Of a stretch of DNA of 64,000 bases, positions 1 through 8,310 are shown one piece after another; positions within the stretch are counted from its first letter, which is position 1; every line of letters begins with the position of its first letter. This DNA is from Acidocella sp. KAb 2-4 (GTDB lineage: Bacteria; Pseudomonadota; Alphaproteobacteria; Acetobacterales; Acetobacteraceae): NCBI RefSeq assembly GCF_020567705.1, contig NZ_JAJDJU010000008.1:1-64000 (forward strand). Direction: 5' to 3'. A program made the position numbers and the translations under genes. The notes under the pieces were generated by a model. The model had not been told where the DNA came from. It saw nothing but the letters and a program-made list of their open reading frames with translations, and made no database searches.

Positions 1-171
1 GATTTTAATACCAAAGTGGTGTTCGAGTTCAATTGCGAGCGTGATGTTGGACATTGAATCCCACGCGGGGATGTCCTCTGAGGTCATACTCATTGTGAGT
101 GGCCCGCCGTCATAATTGAATACAAAGGAGAACACGCTGTGTAGTTGGTCCAGAAATTCCTCGTCGGTCAT
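1..171 (-). CDS. acyl carrier protein-like, partial (runs off left edge)
   Basis: This is the first 57 codons of a small acidic protein whose 3' end lies outside the window. The translation starts MTDEEFLDQLHSVFSF and later shows a W-D-S-M-S motif (residues about 37-41), followed by an amphipathic stretch ending ELEHHFGIKI. That is the signature of an acyl or peptidyl carrier domain. In the family, the serine of DSM carries 4'-phosphopantetheine. The start is ATG at 171, with a GGAGGG Shine-Dalgarno just upstream on the minus strand. It diverges from a glycosyltransferase pair, so a role in acylating or building a small modification of a surface glycan is a reasonable inference. A stand-alone fatty-acid ACP is less likely, because no fab genes are seen next to it. 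Confidence 0.7.
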   Translation of the reverse strand, partial: MTDEEFLDQLHSVFSFVFNYDGGPLTMSMTSEDIPAWDSMSNITLAIELEHHFGIKI

Positions 172-403
172 AATGGCCCTCCATTGGAAAGTTTCGGATG
201 GCGGCGGAAGGGCGGGAATTTTCGGGTAATGCCCTCCATAAGTACGTGATTTATTCCTAATGCGTGATTGCAGACAGGAACACTTCGCAATTTGGTTAAG
301 AGCGGCTTTCTGTGCCTTGTGTATGATGTACAAATGGGCAATTGCACGCGTTGGGGGGAGTTTGCCATGAAGGTATTCGTATTAGCCTCGGGGATTGTGG
401 CAG
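172..403. other. divergent intergenic region, no clear gene
   Basis: This spacer of about 230 bases separates the divergent acyl carrier protein and the family 4 glycosyltransferase. It is more A/T-rich than the core genome to the right and should carry the promoters for both directions. I could not fix convincing -35/-10 pairs in it. The short open frames across it have no recognisable protein features. Confidence 0.4.
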
Positions 404-1591
404 ATGACTGGGAGGAGGGTCGCGATTATCCACGAATGGCTTGTGACCTTCGGGGGCTCGGAGAAGGTCCTGGCGTCCTTGTTGTCGATGTTCCCCGACG
501 CTGATTTATTTGCAATCATCGACTTCTTGTCCGACGAAGATCGTTGCAAGTTAAATGGTAAAAGAGCGCGAACCAGTTTTATTCAGAAGTTGCCTTTTGC
601 AGCGCGGCGATACAGATCATACTTGCCGCTGATGCCGCTAGCTGCTGAACAATTCGACCTGTCCAGCTATGATCTGATCATTTCGAGTAGCCATGCAGTG
701 GCAAAAGGGGTTCTAACCGGGCCAGCGCAAATCCATGTTTGCTATTGCCACTCGCCGATCCGATATGCGTGGGATTTGCAACATCAATATTTGCACGAGG
801 CAGGCCTCATGACGGGGCTTAAGAGTGTAATGGCGCGGGTTCTGCTGCATTATATCCGCTTGTGGGATGCTCGAACCGCTGCGGGTGTCGATCTATTTAT
901 TGCGAACTCGTCGTACATAGCGCGAAGGATTAGGAAGGTTTATGGAGCCAAGGCGGTAGTCGTACATCCGCCGGTAAAGATCGATACATTTGGGATGCGG
1001 CGTGATAAAGACGATTTCTATCTAACGGCCTCCCGGATGGTGCCATACAAACGGATCGATATCATTGTTGATGCATTTTCGCGTATGCCCGACCGACGGC
1101 TGGTGGTCATCGGAGACGGCCCCGAGATGACAAAACTTCGCGCGCGCGCAGCCGGCAATGTTGTGTTTTTGGGATATCAGGACGACGCGGTTCTGTGCGA
1201 TTATCTGCAGCGCGCTAGGGCCTTTGTGTTCGCTGCGGAGGAAGATTTCGGGATTCTGCCCGTTGAAGCCCAGGCCTGTGGCACGCCGGTGATTGCCTAT
1301 AGCGCGGGTGGCGCGTTGGAGACTGTCCTGGTGGCGGGAAATCCGGTTGGGCTTCCAGCGACGGGGCTGTTTTTTTCTGAGCAGACACCTGCGGCGGTTT
1401 GCGCGGCGGTGAATAGGTTTGAAGTCTTGCGTTTTGATCCAAGCGACTGCCGAAACTGGGCGGAAAAATTTAGTCATGAGGCCTTCGTCAAGGCCATGTG
1501 GGAGAAGCTGGTGGCGCTCGGTGTCGCGCAGGGCCGGCAGGTAGATAAGGCGGCCGGTGTTGAGAATTTGCCGAGGCGTATGGGATTATGA
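404..1591 (+). CDS. glycosyltransferase family 4 (GT-B fold)
   Basis: Retaining glycosyltransferase expected to add a sugar from a nucleotide-sugar donor to a lipid-linked glycan in the cytoplasm. The N-terminus RVAIIHEWLVTFGGSEKVL is the typical glycine-rich acceptor-side start of this group. The C-terminal half has the donor site: ASRMVPYKRID, then an E-x7-E motif (AEEDFGILPVEAQACGTP, near residues 280-288). Length (395 aa) fits the family. I take ATG 404; an in-frame TTG lies three codons upstream at 395. It overlaps the next gene by four bases (ATGA), so the two are co-transcribed. Base composition is more A/T-rich than the genes after 3.4 kb, which suggests a variable, possibly transferred polysaccharide locus. 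Acceptor and donor cannot be told from sequence. Confidence 0.88.
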   Translation: MTGRRVAIIHEWLVTFGGSEKVLASLLSMFPDADLFAIIDFLSDEDRCKLNGKRARTSFIQKLPFAARRYRSYLPLMPLAAEQFDLSSYDLIISSSHAVAKGVLTGPAQIHVCYCHSPIRYAWDLQHQYLHEAGLMTGLKSVMARVLLHYIRLWDARTAAGVDLFIANSSYIARRIRKVYGAKAVVVHPPVKIDTFGMRRDKDDFYLTASRMVPYKRIDIIVDAFSRMPDRRLVVIGDGPEMTKLRARAAGNVVFLGYQDDAVLCDYLQRARAFVFAAEEDFGILPVEAQACGTPVIAYSAGGALETVLVAGNPVGLPATGLFFSEQTPAAVCAAVNRFEVLRFDPSDCRNWAEKFSHEAFVKAMWEKLVALGVAQGRQVDKAAGVENLPRRMGL

Positions 1592-2493
1592 AGGACAAAC
1601 CTGCGCGCATTGGAGTTATTGTTGCGTCAGTCGGGCGCCCCGAAGAGGTGAGGCAGTTGCTTGAAGCCCTGAGAAAGCAAAGCGTGGAACCAGCAGAGAT
1701 TGTACTATCAATTAATAATACAGGCGATCTGCCAAATGAGCTTAGGTGTAGCATACGGCAGGGGATCAAAATCGTCGAAGGACCAGCCGGATTGCCGGCG
1801 CAGAGAAATCGTGGGCTTGATCTCATACAATCGTCTTGTGATGTTGTCCTGTTTTACGACGATGATTTTCTTCCTGCGCGGGATTCGTTGGAGTGCGTGT
1901 GGAGATTCTTTGAAAAACATGCGGATGTTGTTGGTGTTACGGGCCGTGTGTTGGCGGATGGCGTTAACGGTCCTGGGCTGGATTATCAAGAGGCTTTGGA
2001 TATCCTCATGGATTATGAGAAGAAGCCAAAGCCTGCTCTACTGAATGAGGACTTTCTGTGTGCTTATGGTTGCAACATGGCGTTTCGCTGTGCTGCCATT
2101 GGCACGCGGCGTTTCGATGAACGTTTGCCACGTTATGGATGGCAAGAAGACATGGATTTCGCCGGCCAGCTTGCAAAGGTCGGTAAAGTGATCCGGACGA
2201 ATGCCTTTGCCGGTGTACATCGCGGTGTCAAGAAATCCCGCGGCCGCGGTGAGGATCTTGGGTATTCACAGATCATCAATCCGGTTTACCTGGTTAGGAA
2301 GGGAACGATGACTTGGCGCAAGGCCCTGGTACTGATTGCCCGGAACCTTATCGCAAATCACGTAAAAGTCTTGCGTCCCGAGCCCTACGTTGACCGATGG
2401 GGCCGGCTTTGCGGGAATTGGACCGGTCTTCTTTTTCTCCTGCGCGGTGAGGTGGACCCAATGGCGCTACCCTCGACGCGCTATCAAGGCTGA
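1588..2493 (+). CDS. glycosyltransferase family 2 (GT-A fold)
   Basis: Inverting glycosyltransferase of the GT-A fold. Visible signs are the opening IGVIVASVGRPEEVRQLLEAL, a D-D-D metal/nucleotide motif at residues 91-93 (LFYDDDFLP) and a W-Q-E-D acceptor/base motif near residues 185-188. There is no transmembrane segment, so it should act at the cytoplasmic face of the membrane on a lipid-linked intermediate. The start codon overlaps the stop of the preceding GT4 gene, and the GH16 gene follows after six bases, so the three form one operon. Sugar specificity is not deducible. Composition is A/T-rich like its neighbours. Confidence 0.88.
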   Translation: MKDKPARIGVIVASVGRPEEVRQLLEALRKQSVEPAEIVLSINNTGDLPNELRCSIRQGIKIVEGPAGLPAQRNRGLDLIQSSCDVVLFYDDDFLPARDSLECVWRFFEKHADVVGVTGRVLADGVNGPGLDYQEALDILMDYEKKPKPALLNEDFLCAYGCNMAFRCAAIGTRRFDERLPRYGWQEDMDFAGQLAKVGKVIRTNAFAGVHRGVKKSRGRGEDLGYSQIINPVYLVRKGTMTWRKALVLIARNLIANHVKVLRPEPYVDRWGRLCGNWTGLLFLLRGEVDPMALPSTRYQG

Positions 2494-2499
2494 GCGGCA

Positions 2500-3375
2500 A
2501 TGTGCAAGGGAACAAATGTGCGCAAGATGAACTGCTTTGGAAGACGTGGATTTGTAGAGAGTTTTGTGCGGCTTGGTGCGGTCTTTGGTATAGGTCTTAT
2601 AGCGCCTAGGGTTGCGGCTTTCGCGCAGATAATGCCACCGCCACAGCAAATGGACTTGTCTGGCTATCACGCTACCTTTTCTGACGATTTTTCAAGCCTC
2701 AGTCTTAACGCGCAAGGGGCGGGGGCGCGCTGGATCACGCACACGCCCTGGCATGGCGATTTCGGGGATGCGATATTTGCCGACCCTAGTTCGGGTGTCT
2801 TCAAATCGTCCCCTGATGGTCTGGAGATCATCGCCAGTAAAGGCACAGACGGAAAATGGCGCTCCGGTCTGATCTGCTCGGCCTGGGCGGATAATAATCC
2901 GACAGCCGGCTTTACCCAAAAATATGGGTATTTCGAGATGACGGCCAAGCTGCCCGATGGCATGGGCACATGGCCAGCGTTTTGGCTGATCGGTTCCGAC
3001 AAGCGCACGGCCGCCGCGGAAATTGATGTTGTCGAATATTACGGCGGTTTCCCGCGTTATTTTCACACAACCGAGCATGTCTGGGTGAATGGGCGGAATA
3101 AATATCTTCGCGCCTTCGAATCAGAGGTGCCGTCCGGGCAGCTCTCCGCGGGTTTCAACCAGTTTGGCGTGCTGATCACCCCACAAACGACCAGCTTTTA
3201 TCTCAATCGGCGGGAGTTCTGGTCGACGCCGACGCCGCCCGAGTACCAGCAGCCGATGTATATATTGGCAGATCTTGCTTTGGGTGGCGGATGGCCGATC
3301 GCAGGTTTGAAATCGCCCATTGTCATGCGGATCAGGGATATCACGGTCTGGCAGCGCGACAAGCCGTGGGATTGA
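2500..3375 (+). CDS. secreted glycoside hydrolase family 16
   Basis: Predicted extracytoplasmic endo-beta-glucanase-type hydrolase. It has a signal peptide (hydrophobic stretch about residues 25-42, likely cleavage after AFA) and a single GH16 jelly-roll domain. The catalytic E-x-D-x-x-E is visible as AAEIDVVEYYGG: Glu174 nucleophile, Asp176 and Glu179 acid/base, counted from ATG 2500. It is preceded by YGYFEMTAKLPDGMGTWPAFW, the usual family context. An alternative start, ATG 2527, gives a shorter signal peptide. The gene is third in the glycosyltransferase operon. In rhizobial exopolysaccharide loci, GH16 enzymes such as ExoK trim the polymer they are made with, and that is the likely role here. 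The substrate could be beta-1,3- or beta-1,4-linked. Confidence 0.88.
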   Translation: MCKGTNVRKMNCFGRRGFVESFVRLGAVFGIGLIAPRVAAFAQIMPPPQQMDLSGYHATFSDDFSSLSLNAQGAGARWITHTPWHGDFGDAIFADPSSGVFKSSPDGLEIIASKGTDGKWRSGLICSAWADNNPTAGFTQKYGYFEMTAKLPDGMGTWPAFWLIGSDKRTAAAEIDVVEYYGGFPRYFHTTEHVWVNGRNKYLRAFESEVPSGQLSAGFNQFGVLITPQTTSFYLNRREFWSTPTPPEYQQPMYILADLALGGGWPIAGLKSPIVMRIRDITVWQRDKPWD

Positions 3376-3380
3376 GGCGC

Positions 3381-3428
3381 TTGACACGCCTTTGACTGAA
3401 TAAAAAACATTGCCCCACCCACGGGGCA
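3381..3428 (+). promoter_or_regulatory. candidate promoter element and small hairpin before bkdA
   Basis: A TTGACA hexamer (about 3381-3386) is followed by an A-rich run. A TGCCCC/GGGGCA stem with six-base loop (3411-3428) follows. On the + strand the hairpin lacks a U-tract, so it is not a convincing terminator for the GH16 gene. The position marks the switch from the A/T-rich polysaccharide cluster to the high-GC oxoacid dehydrogenase genes. Function is tentative. Confidence 0.25.
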
Positions 3429-3480
3429 CAGGTCTATGCTGTTGGAAAGGCGAGGAAGCCACCCAACAACGAGGCCAGCC

Positions 3481-4716
3481 ATGCGCAACCAGCCGCCGCT
3501 TAGCCTGCATATCCCGGCCCCTCACGCGCGCCCGGGCGAGAAACCAGATTTCAGCTACCTAACATTCCCGGAGCCAGGCGCGGCACGCCGCCCCCACATC
3601 CTGACGCCCGAGGCTGAAATGCGTGACATGCCCTACAGCCTGATCCGCGTGCTGGCCGAGGATGGCCGCGCCATCGGCCCCTGGGCGCCGCATGTCGCCC
3701 CCGAGACCCTGCGCCGCGGCCTGCGGGCCATGATGCTCACCCGATTTTTTGACGACCGCATGTTCGCGGCTCACCACCAGGGCAAAACGTCGTTTTATAT
3801 GAAATCCACGGGCGAGGAGGCCACCGCCGCCGCGCCCTCGCTGGCGCTGTTGCCGGGCGACATGTGCTTTCCTACCTACCGCATGGTCAGTTTCCTCATG
3901 GCGCGGGACTATCCGCTGGCCAATCTGGTGAACCAGATTTTCTCCAATGCGGCGGATCCGATGCGCGGGCGGCAATTGCCGCTGCTTTATTCGGCGCGCG
4001 ACTATGGGTTCTATTCGCTGGCGGGCAATGTCGGCAGCCGGTTTGGCCATGCGGTGGGGTGGGCGATGGCCTCAGCCTATAAGAATGACGACAAGATCGC
4101 GATGGCGTTTGTCGGCGATGGCACCACCGCCGAGGGCAATTTCCACGAGGCGATGGTGTTCGCTTCGGTCTACCACGCCCCGGTCATTCTATGCGTCACC
4201 AACAACCAATGGGCCATTTCCAGCTATCAGGGCATTGCGGGCGGCGAGGAAACGACCTTCGCGGCGCGCGGCATCGGCTATGGCCTGCCCGGACTGCGTG
4301 TTGACGGCAATGATTTCCTGGCCGTTTACGCCGCCACACAATGGGCCGCGGAGCGCGCCCGCGCCAATCACGGCGCCACGCTCATCGAGTTCGTCACCTA
4401 CCGCGTCGCCGGTCATTCGACCAACGACGATCCCTCTCGCTATCGCCCATCCGATGAAGCTCGCGCCTGGCCGCTGGGCGACCCGATCGAGCGGCTGAAG
4501 GCGCATCTCATCGCGCTGGGCGAATGGTCCGAGGCGCAGCACGAGGCGCTGGCCCGCGCATTGCACGAAGAGGTGCGCGCCGCGGCCAAGGCGGGCGAGG
4601 CGTTGGGCACGCTCGGCCAAAACCCGCCGCCCAAGCGCGAGATGTTCGAGCATGTGTTCAAAACGCCGGATTGGCGGAATCTGGAGCAGCGGCGCGAATG
4701 CGAGGTGGCGCCATGA
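3481..4716 (+). CDS. bkdA1: branched-chain 2-oxoacid dehydrogenase E1 component, alpha subunit
   Basis: ThDP-dependent decarboxylase subunit of the branched-chain oxoacid dehydrogenase complex, which converts valine-, leucine- and isoleucine-derived 2-oxoacids to acyl-CoA. The opening (PLSLHIPAPHARPGEKPDFSYL) and long N-terminal arm match Pseudomonas BkdA1 rather than the shorter pyruvate dehydrogenase alpha. The ThDP motif is AFVGDGTTAEGNFHEAM to NNQWAIS. The phosphorylation-loop region YRVAGHSTNDDPSRYRP is also present. I chose ATG 3481 (411 aa) because it gives the family N-terminus; an in-frame ATG at 3436 would add 15 non-conserved residues. The stop overlaps the next start. No bkdR-like regulator is adjacent. 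Confidence 0.9.
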   Translation: MRNQPPLSLHIPAPHARPGEKPDFSYLTFPEPGAARRPHILTPEAEMRDMPYSLIRVLAEDGRAIGPWAPHVAPETLRRGLRAMMLTRFFDDRMFAAHHQGKTSFYMKSTGEEATAAAPSLALLPGDMCFPTYRMVSFLMARDYPLANLVNQIFSNAADPMRGRQLPLLYSARDYGFYSLAGNVGSRFGHAVGWAMASAYKNDDKIAMAFVGDGTTAEGNFHEAMVFASVYHAPVILCVTNNQWAISSYQGIAGGEETTFAARGIGYGLPGLRVDGNDFLAVYAATQWAAERARANHGATLIEFVTYRVAGHSTNDDPSRYRPSDEARAWPLGDPIERLKAHLIALGEWSEAQHEALARALHEEVRAAAKAGEALGTLGQNPPPKREMFEHVFKTPDWRNLEQRRECEVAP

Positions 4717-5726
4717 GCGAGATGTCGATGATCCAGGCGATCCATTCGGCGCTGGACGTAATGCTGGGGCGCGACCCCAACGTGCTCATCTTCGGCGAGG
4801 ATGTCGGCTATTTTGGCGGTGTGTTCCGTGCCACCGAGGGCTTGCAGGCCAAGCACGGTCCCACGCGCTGTTTCGACACGCCACTCTCCGAGGGCGGCAT
4901 CGTCGCCACCGCCATCGGCATGGGCGCCTATGGCTTACGTCCGGTGGTGGAAATCCAATTCGCCGACTACATCCTGCCCGCCTACGATCAGCTGGTGTCC
5001 GAGGCGGCGCGGCTGCGTTACCGGTCGGGCGGTGAATTCTGGGCGCCGATCACGGTGCGCGCCCCTTATGGCGGCGGCATCTTCGGGGGACAGACGCATA
5101 GCGCCAGCCCGGAGGCGCTGTTCACCCATGTCGCCGGGTTGAAGACCGTGATCCCCGCCACGCCCTACGACGCCAAGGGGCTGCTGATTTCCGCCATCGA
5201 GGATGATGATCCGGTGATCTTCCTGGAACCCAAACGCATTTATAACGGTCCGTTCGATGGCCGCCACGACCAGCCCGCGCGCCCCTGGACCGGGCAGGAG
5301 GGCAGCGAGGTACCCGAGGATTACTACAAGGTGGCGCTGGGCAGCGCCGCCATCCGGCGGCAGGGCAGGGCGGTGAGCGTGCTGGCCTATGGCACGATGG
5401 TGCATGTCGCCCTGCGCGCGGCCGAGGAGAGCGGCATTGATGCCGAGGTGATCGATCTGCGTAGCCTGGTGCCGTTGGATATCGACACCATCACCGCCTC
5501 GGTGAACAAGACTGGCCGGTGCGTGATCGTGCATGAGGCGACGCGCTATTCCGGCTTCGGGGCGGAGCTTTCGGCGCTGGTGCAGGAGCGCTGCTTCTAC
5601 CGGCTGGAAGCGCCGATCACCCGCGTCACCGGTTGGGACACGCCATACCCGCACGCCTTCGAGTGGGATTATTTCCCCGGTCCGCAGCGTGTGGCCGAGG
5701 GGCTGCGCCGAGCGTTGGAGGCTTAG
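4713..5726 (+). CDS. bkdA2: branched-chain 2-oxoacid dehydrogenase E1 component, beta subunit
   Basis: Beta subunit of the E1 heterotetramer, binding the ThDP pyrimidine half and E2. At 337 aa it has the usual length. Visible features are IFGEDVGYFGGVFRATEGL (the glutamate that activates ThDP is in the GED motif), FDTPLSEGGIVATAIGMG, and the C-terminal transketolase-like domain with VIDLRSLVPLD and a terminal FEWDYFPGPQRVAEGLRRAL. The start ATG 4713 overlaps the alpha-subunit stop as ATGA, so the two are translationally coupled. A longer upstream frame beginning at 4524 is only read-through over the alpha gene. The E2 gene starts two bases after this stop. Confidence 0.92.
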   Translation: MSEMSMIQAIHSALDVMLGRDPNVLIFGEDVGYFGGVFRATEGLQAKHGPTRCFDTPLSEGGIVATAIGMGAYGLRPVVEIQFADYILPAYDQLVSEAARLRYRSGGEFWAPITVRAPYGGGIFGGQTHSASPEALFTHVAGLKTVIPATPYDAKGLLISAIEDDDPVIFLEPKRIYNGPFDGRHDQPARPWTGQEGSEVPEDYYKVALGSAAIRRQGRAVSVLAYGTMVHVALRAAEESGIDAEVIDLRSLVPLDIDTITASVNKTGRCVIVHEATRYSGFGAELSALVQERCFYRLEAPITRVTGWDTPYPHAFEWDYFPGPQRVAEGLRRALEA

Positions 5727-5728
5727 CC

Positions 5729-6883
5729 GTGGCGCGCTACGTGTTCCGGCTGCCGGATATTGGCGAGGGCGTGACCCAGGCCGAACTCGTCGCTTGGCAT
5801 GTGGCCGAGGGCGAGCGCCTGGTTGAGGATCAGCTGATGGCCGAGGTGATGACCGACAAGGCCACCGTGGAGATGACGGCCCCCATCGCCGGCGTGGTGC
5901 TGGCGCTGCATGGCGCGCCGGGGGAGAAGATCGCCGTCGGCGCGGCGCTGGTGGAGCTAGAGGTGGAAGCCGCCCCCGCCGAAACGCCGCCCCGGCCACC
6001 CGCGCCAGCCGCCGCGGCTCATTCCCCAAGCCCTCCGGCGGCCGGCGGCGGCGTATTGGCCTCGCCGGCCACCCGCCACCGTGCCCGCGAACACGGGGTG
6101 GATCTGCGCACCGTGCCGGGGACCGGCCCTGGCGGGCGCATCACCGCCGCCGATCTCGATGCCGTCCTGGCCCGCGCGACGCCGGAACCGGGCATGCGCG
6201 AGGTGAGGATCGTCGGTCTGCGCCGCCAGATCGCCGTGCATATGCAGGAGTCCAAGCGCAACATCCCGCATTTCACCTATGTCGAGGAGGTGGACATGAC
6301 GGCGTTGGAGGCGCTGCGGGCTACGCTCAATGCGGGCCGCGCCACGGACAAGCCGAAGCTAACATTGCTGCCTTTCCTGATGCGCGCCCTGGTAAGCGCG
6401 CTGCCGCGTTTCCCGCAGCTCAACGCCCGCTACGACGGTGAAGCCGGCGTGCTGCGCGTGTTTGAGCCGGTGCATATCGGCGTCGCCACGCAAACCCCGG
6501 CTGGGCTGCTGGTGCCGGTGGTGCGCCACGCCGAACGGCTGGACATTTGGGGCGCGGCGGGCGAGGTGGCGCGTTTGGCCGAGGCCGCGCGCGCGGGCCG
6601 CGCCACGCGCGAGGAGCTGACCGGCTCGACCATCACCCTGAGCAGTTTGGGCGCGCTGGGCGGGCTCGCCGCCACCCCGATCATCAACGCGCCTGAGGTC
6701 GCCGTCATCGCCCCGAACAAGCTCGCGCAGCGCCCCGTGGTACGGGGCGGGCAGATCGTCATCCGCACAATGATGAATCTATCGGCATCCTTCGATCACC
6801 GCGTCATTGACGGATTTGAAGCCGCGAGTTTCATCCAATTGTTGCGGGAAATATTGGAACATCCGGAGGCTTTGGCGGCATGA
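5729..6883 (+). CDS. bkdB: branched-chain 2-oxoacid dehydrogenase E2 (dihydrolipoyl acyltransferase)
   Basis: Core acyltransferase of the complex. Domain order: one lipoyl domain (residues 1-80, lipoyl Lys44 in MTDKATVEM); an Ala/Pro linker; a peripheral-subunit-binding domain (ASPATRHRAREHGVDLRTVPGTGPGGRITAADLD); and the CAT catalytic domain ending with SFDHRVIDG, whose His and Asp are catalytic. At 384 aa with a single lipoyl domain it fits BkdB better than multi-lipoyl AceF. The start is GTG 5729, two bases after the E1-beta stop; no ATG lies near the lipoyl domain start. No E3 (lipoamide dehydrogenase) gene follows, so E3 must come from elsewhere on the genome. Confidence 0.92.
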   Translation: MARYVFRLPDIGEGVTQAELVAWHVAEGERLVEDQLMAEVMTDKATVEMTAPIAGVVLALHGAPGEKIAVGAALVELEVEAAPAETPPRPPAPAAAAHSPSPPAAGGGVLASPATRHRAREHGVDLRTVPGTGPGGRITAADLDAVLARATPEPGMREVRIVGLRRQIAVHMQESKRNIPHFTYVEEVDMTALEALRATLNAGRATDKPKLTLLPFLMRALVSALPRFPQLNARYDGEAGVLRVFEPVHIGVATQTPAGLLVPVVRHAERLDIWGAAGEVARLAEAARAGRATREELTGSTITLSSLGALGGLAATPIINAPEVAVIAPNKLAQRPVVRGGQIVIRTMMNLSASFDHRVIDGFEAASFIQLLREILEHPEALAA

Positions 6884-7012
6884 ATCATATCATCCCGTGC
6901 GCGCCCCATGCGCGATCTGCATGCTGGCATGATCTTCCGCTGGCCGACGGCGTTGGCGCCCGCCGCGGCGGTCCAGGATAATATCGAGCCAACTGGCGAG
7001 GTGAATTTTAGA

Positions 7013-8191
7013 ATGGAGAATGGAAGGGAGCGGCGAAAGGCACTGACATTCATTGTTCTGATCGGCTGCGTCAGTCTGTTTGCCGACATGACCTACGAAG
7101 GCGGGCGCAGTGTCGCGGGGCCGTTTCTGGCTGTTCTCGGCGCCCCGGCGGTGGCGGTGGCCACCGTCGCCGGGTTTGGCGAATTTCTTGGCTATAGCGT
7201 GCGCTATCTCTCAGGCCGCGCAGCCGACCGCAGCGGACGTTACTGGCTGTTGATGGGGATGGGTTACGTGGTCAATCTGCTCTCGGTGCCGATGCTGGCG
7301 CTGGTGAACTCTTGGCCCTTGGCGGCGGCTCTGCTGATCGCGGAGCGCACGGGCCGGGCCGTACGGGCACCGATTCGCGGCGCCATGCTTTCTCACGCCG
7401 CCACCCGCACCGGCGTGGGTTGGGGGTTTGGCCTACACACGGCGCTTGACCAGACAGGCGGCATGTCCGGCCCCTTGCTGGTCGCCCTGCTCATCGGCGC
7501 GGGCAGCGGGTTTCACCATGCCTTCGCGTTACTGGCGCTACCCGCGCTCGCCTCGCTGGCGCTGCTGGCCGCCGCCCGGCAGCGCTATCCCGATCCGCGC
7601 AAGCTTGAGCTGGAGGTAGGTGAAGCCGATATCTCAGCCTGGAGCGGTTTCGGCCCTCCCTTCCGGCGGCTGACCATCGCCGCCGCTCTGGTCGCGGCCG
7701 GGTTTGCCGATTTTGCGCTGATCGGGTTTCATTTTGCCAAAGCGCATACTGTGCCGCTCCCCTGGATACCGGCGCTTTACGCTGTGGCCATGGCGGCGGA
7801 CGGCGTTTTTGCGCTCGCGCTGGGCCGGCTGCTCGACCGGTTTGGCATGGCCATTGCCATGCTGGGGGTTTCGTTCGCCACGCTCGCGGTGCCGCTTGTG
7901 TTCCTGGGCGGCGCGGGTTTGGCGGTGGGCGGCGTGCTGCTCTGGGGCATGGGCATGGCGACACAGGATACGATCTTCCAGGCGATCCTCAGCAGCTTCG
8001 TCGCGCCGGCACAACGCGCGACCGCTTACGGTCTTTTTGATGCGATACGTGGGACGGCATGGCTTGCCGGGAGCGTGGTGCTGGGCATGCTGTACGCCAT
8101 CAGCCTCCCCTTGCTGGTGGCGCTCTCCGTGGCGGTGCAGGTGGCGGCGCTTCCCGTATTGTGGCGCGCCTTGCCGCGAGGCCGGGCGTAA
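7013..8191 (+). CDS. MFS transporter
   Basis: Twelve-helix major facilitator with alternating hydrophobic segments over 392 aa. An MFS loop 2-3 type motif is visible as GRAADRSGRYW (about residues 70-80), preceded by SVRYLS, and the protein opens ALTFIVLIGCVSLFADMTYEGGRS. ATG 7013 is chosen because GAGGTGA lies at SD distance; the open frame extends to 6908 but that extension is not membrane-like. It follows the branched-chain dehydrogenase genes on the same strand after about 130 bases. Substrate is unknown; export of a metabolite or drug is as likely as uptake. Confidence 0.8.
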   Translation: MENGRERRKALTFIVLIGCVSLFADMTYEGGRSVAGPFLAVLGAPAVAVATVAGFGEFLGYSVRYLSGRAADRSGRYWLLMGMGYVVNLLSVPMLALVNSWPLAAALLIAERTGRAVRAPIRGAMLSHAATRTGVGWGFGLHTALDQTGGMSGPLLVALLIGAGSGFHHAFALLALPALASLALLAAARQRYPDPRKLELEVGEADISAWSGFGPPFRRLTIAAALVAAGFADFALIGFHFAKAHTVPLPWIPALYAVAMAADGVFALALGRLLDRFGMAIAMLGVSFATLAVPLVFLGGAGLAVGGVLLWGMGMATQDTIFQAILSSFVAPAQRATAYGLFDAIRGTAWLAGSVVLGMLYAISLPLLVALSVAVQVAALPVLWRALPRGRA

Positions 8192-8310
8192 CGCCTTGCT
8201 GGAGGATTGCCCCCGCGCCCTTGGTGGCGCCGGAATTGCCGTCCACGGATTGCATGGAGGGCGATTTGCGTGGAAAATCGGCACCATAGCTGCCGTGGTG
8301 GGTATTTAAC

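Noticed and set aside
3411-3428. Hairpin TGCCCC/GGGGCA as terminator of the GH16 gene
   Set aside because: The T-rich flank is on the minus-strand side, and no minus-strand gene ends here; on the + strand there is no U-tract.
4935-6029. 364-codon minus-strand open frame
   Set aside because: Low-complexity Arg/Pro translation opposite the E1-beta and E2 genes; no start signal.
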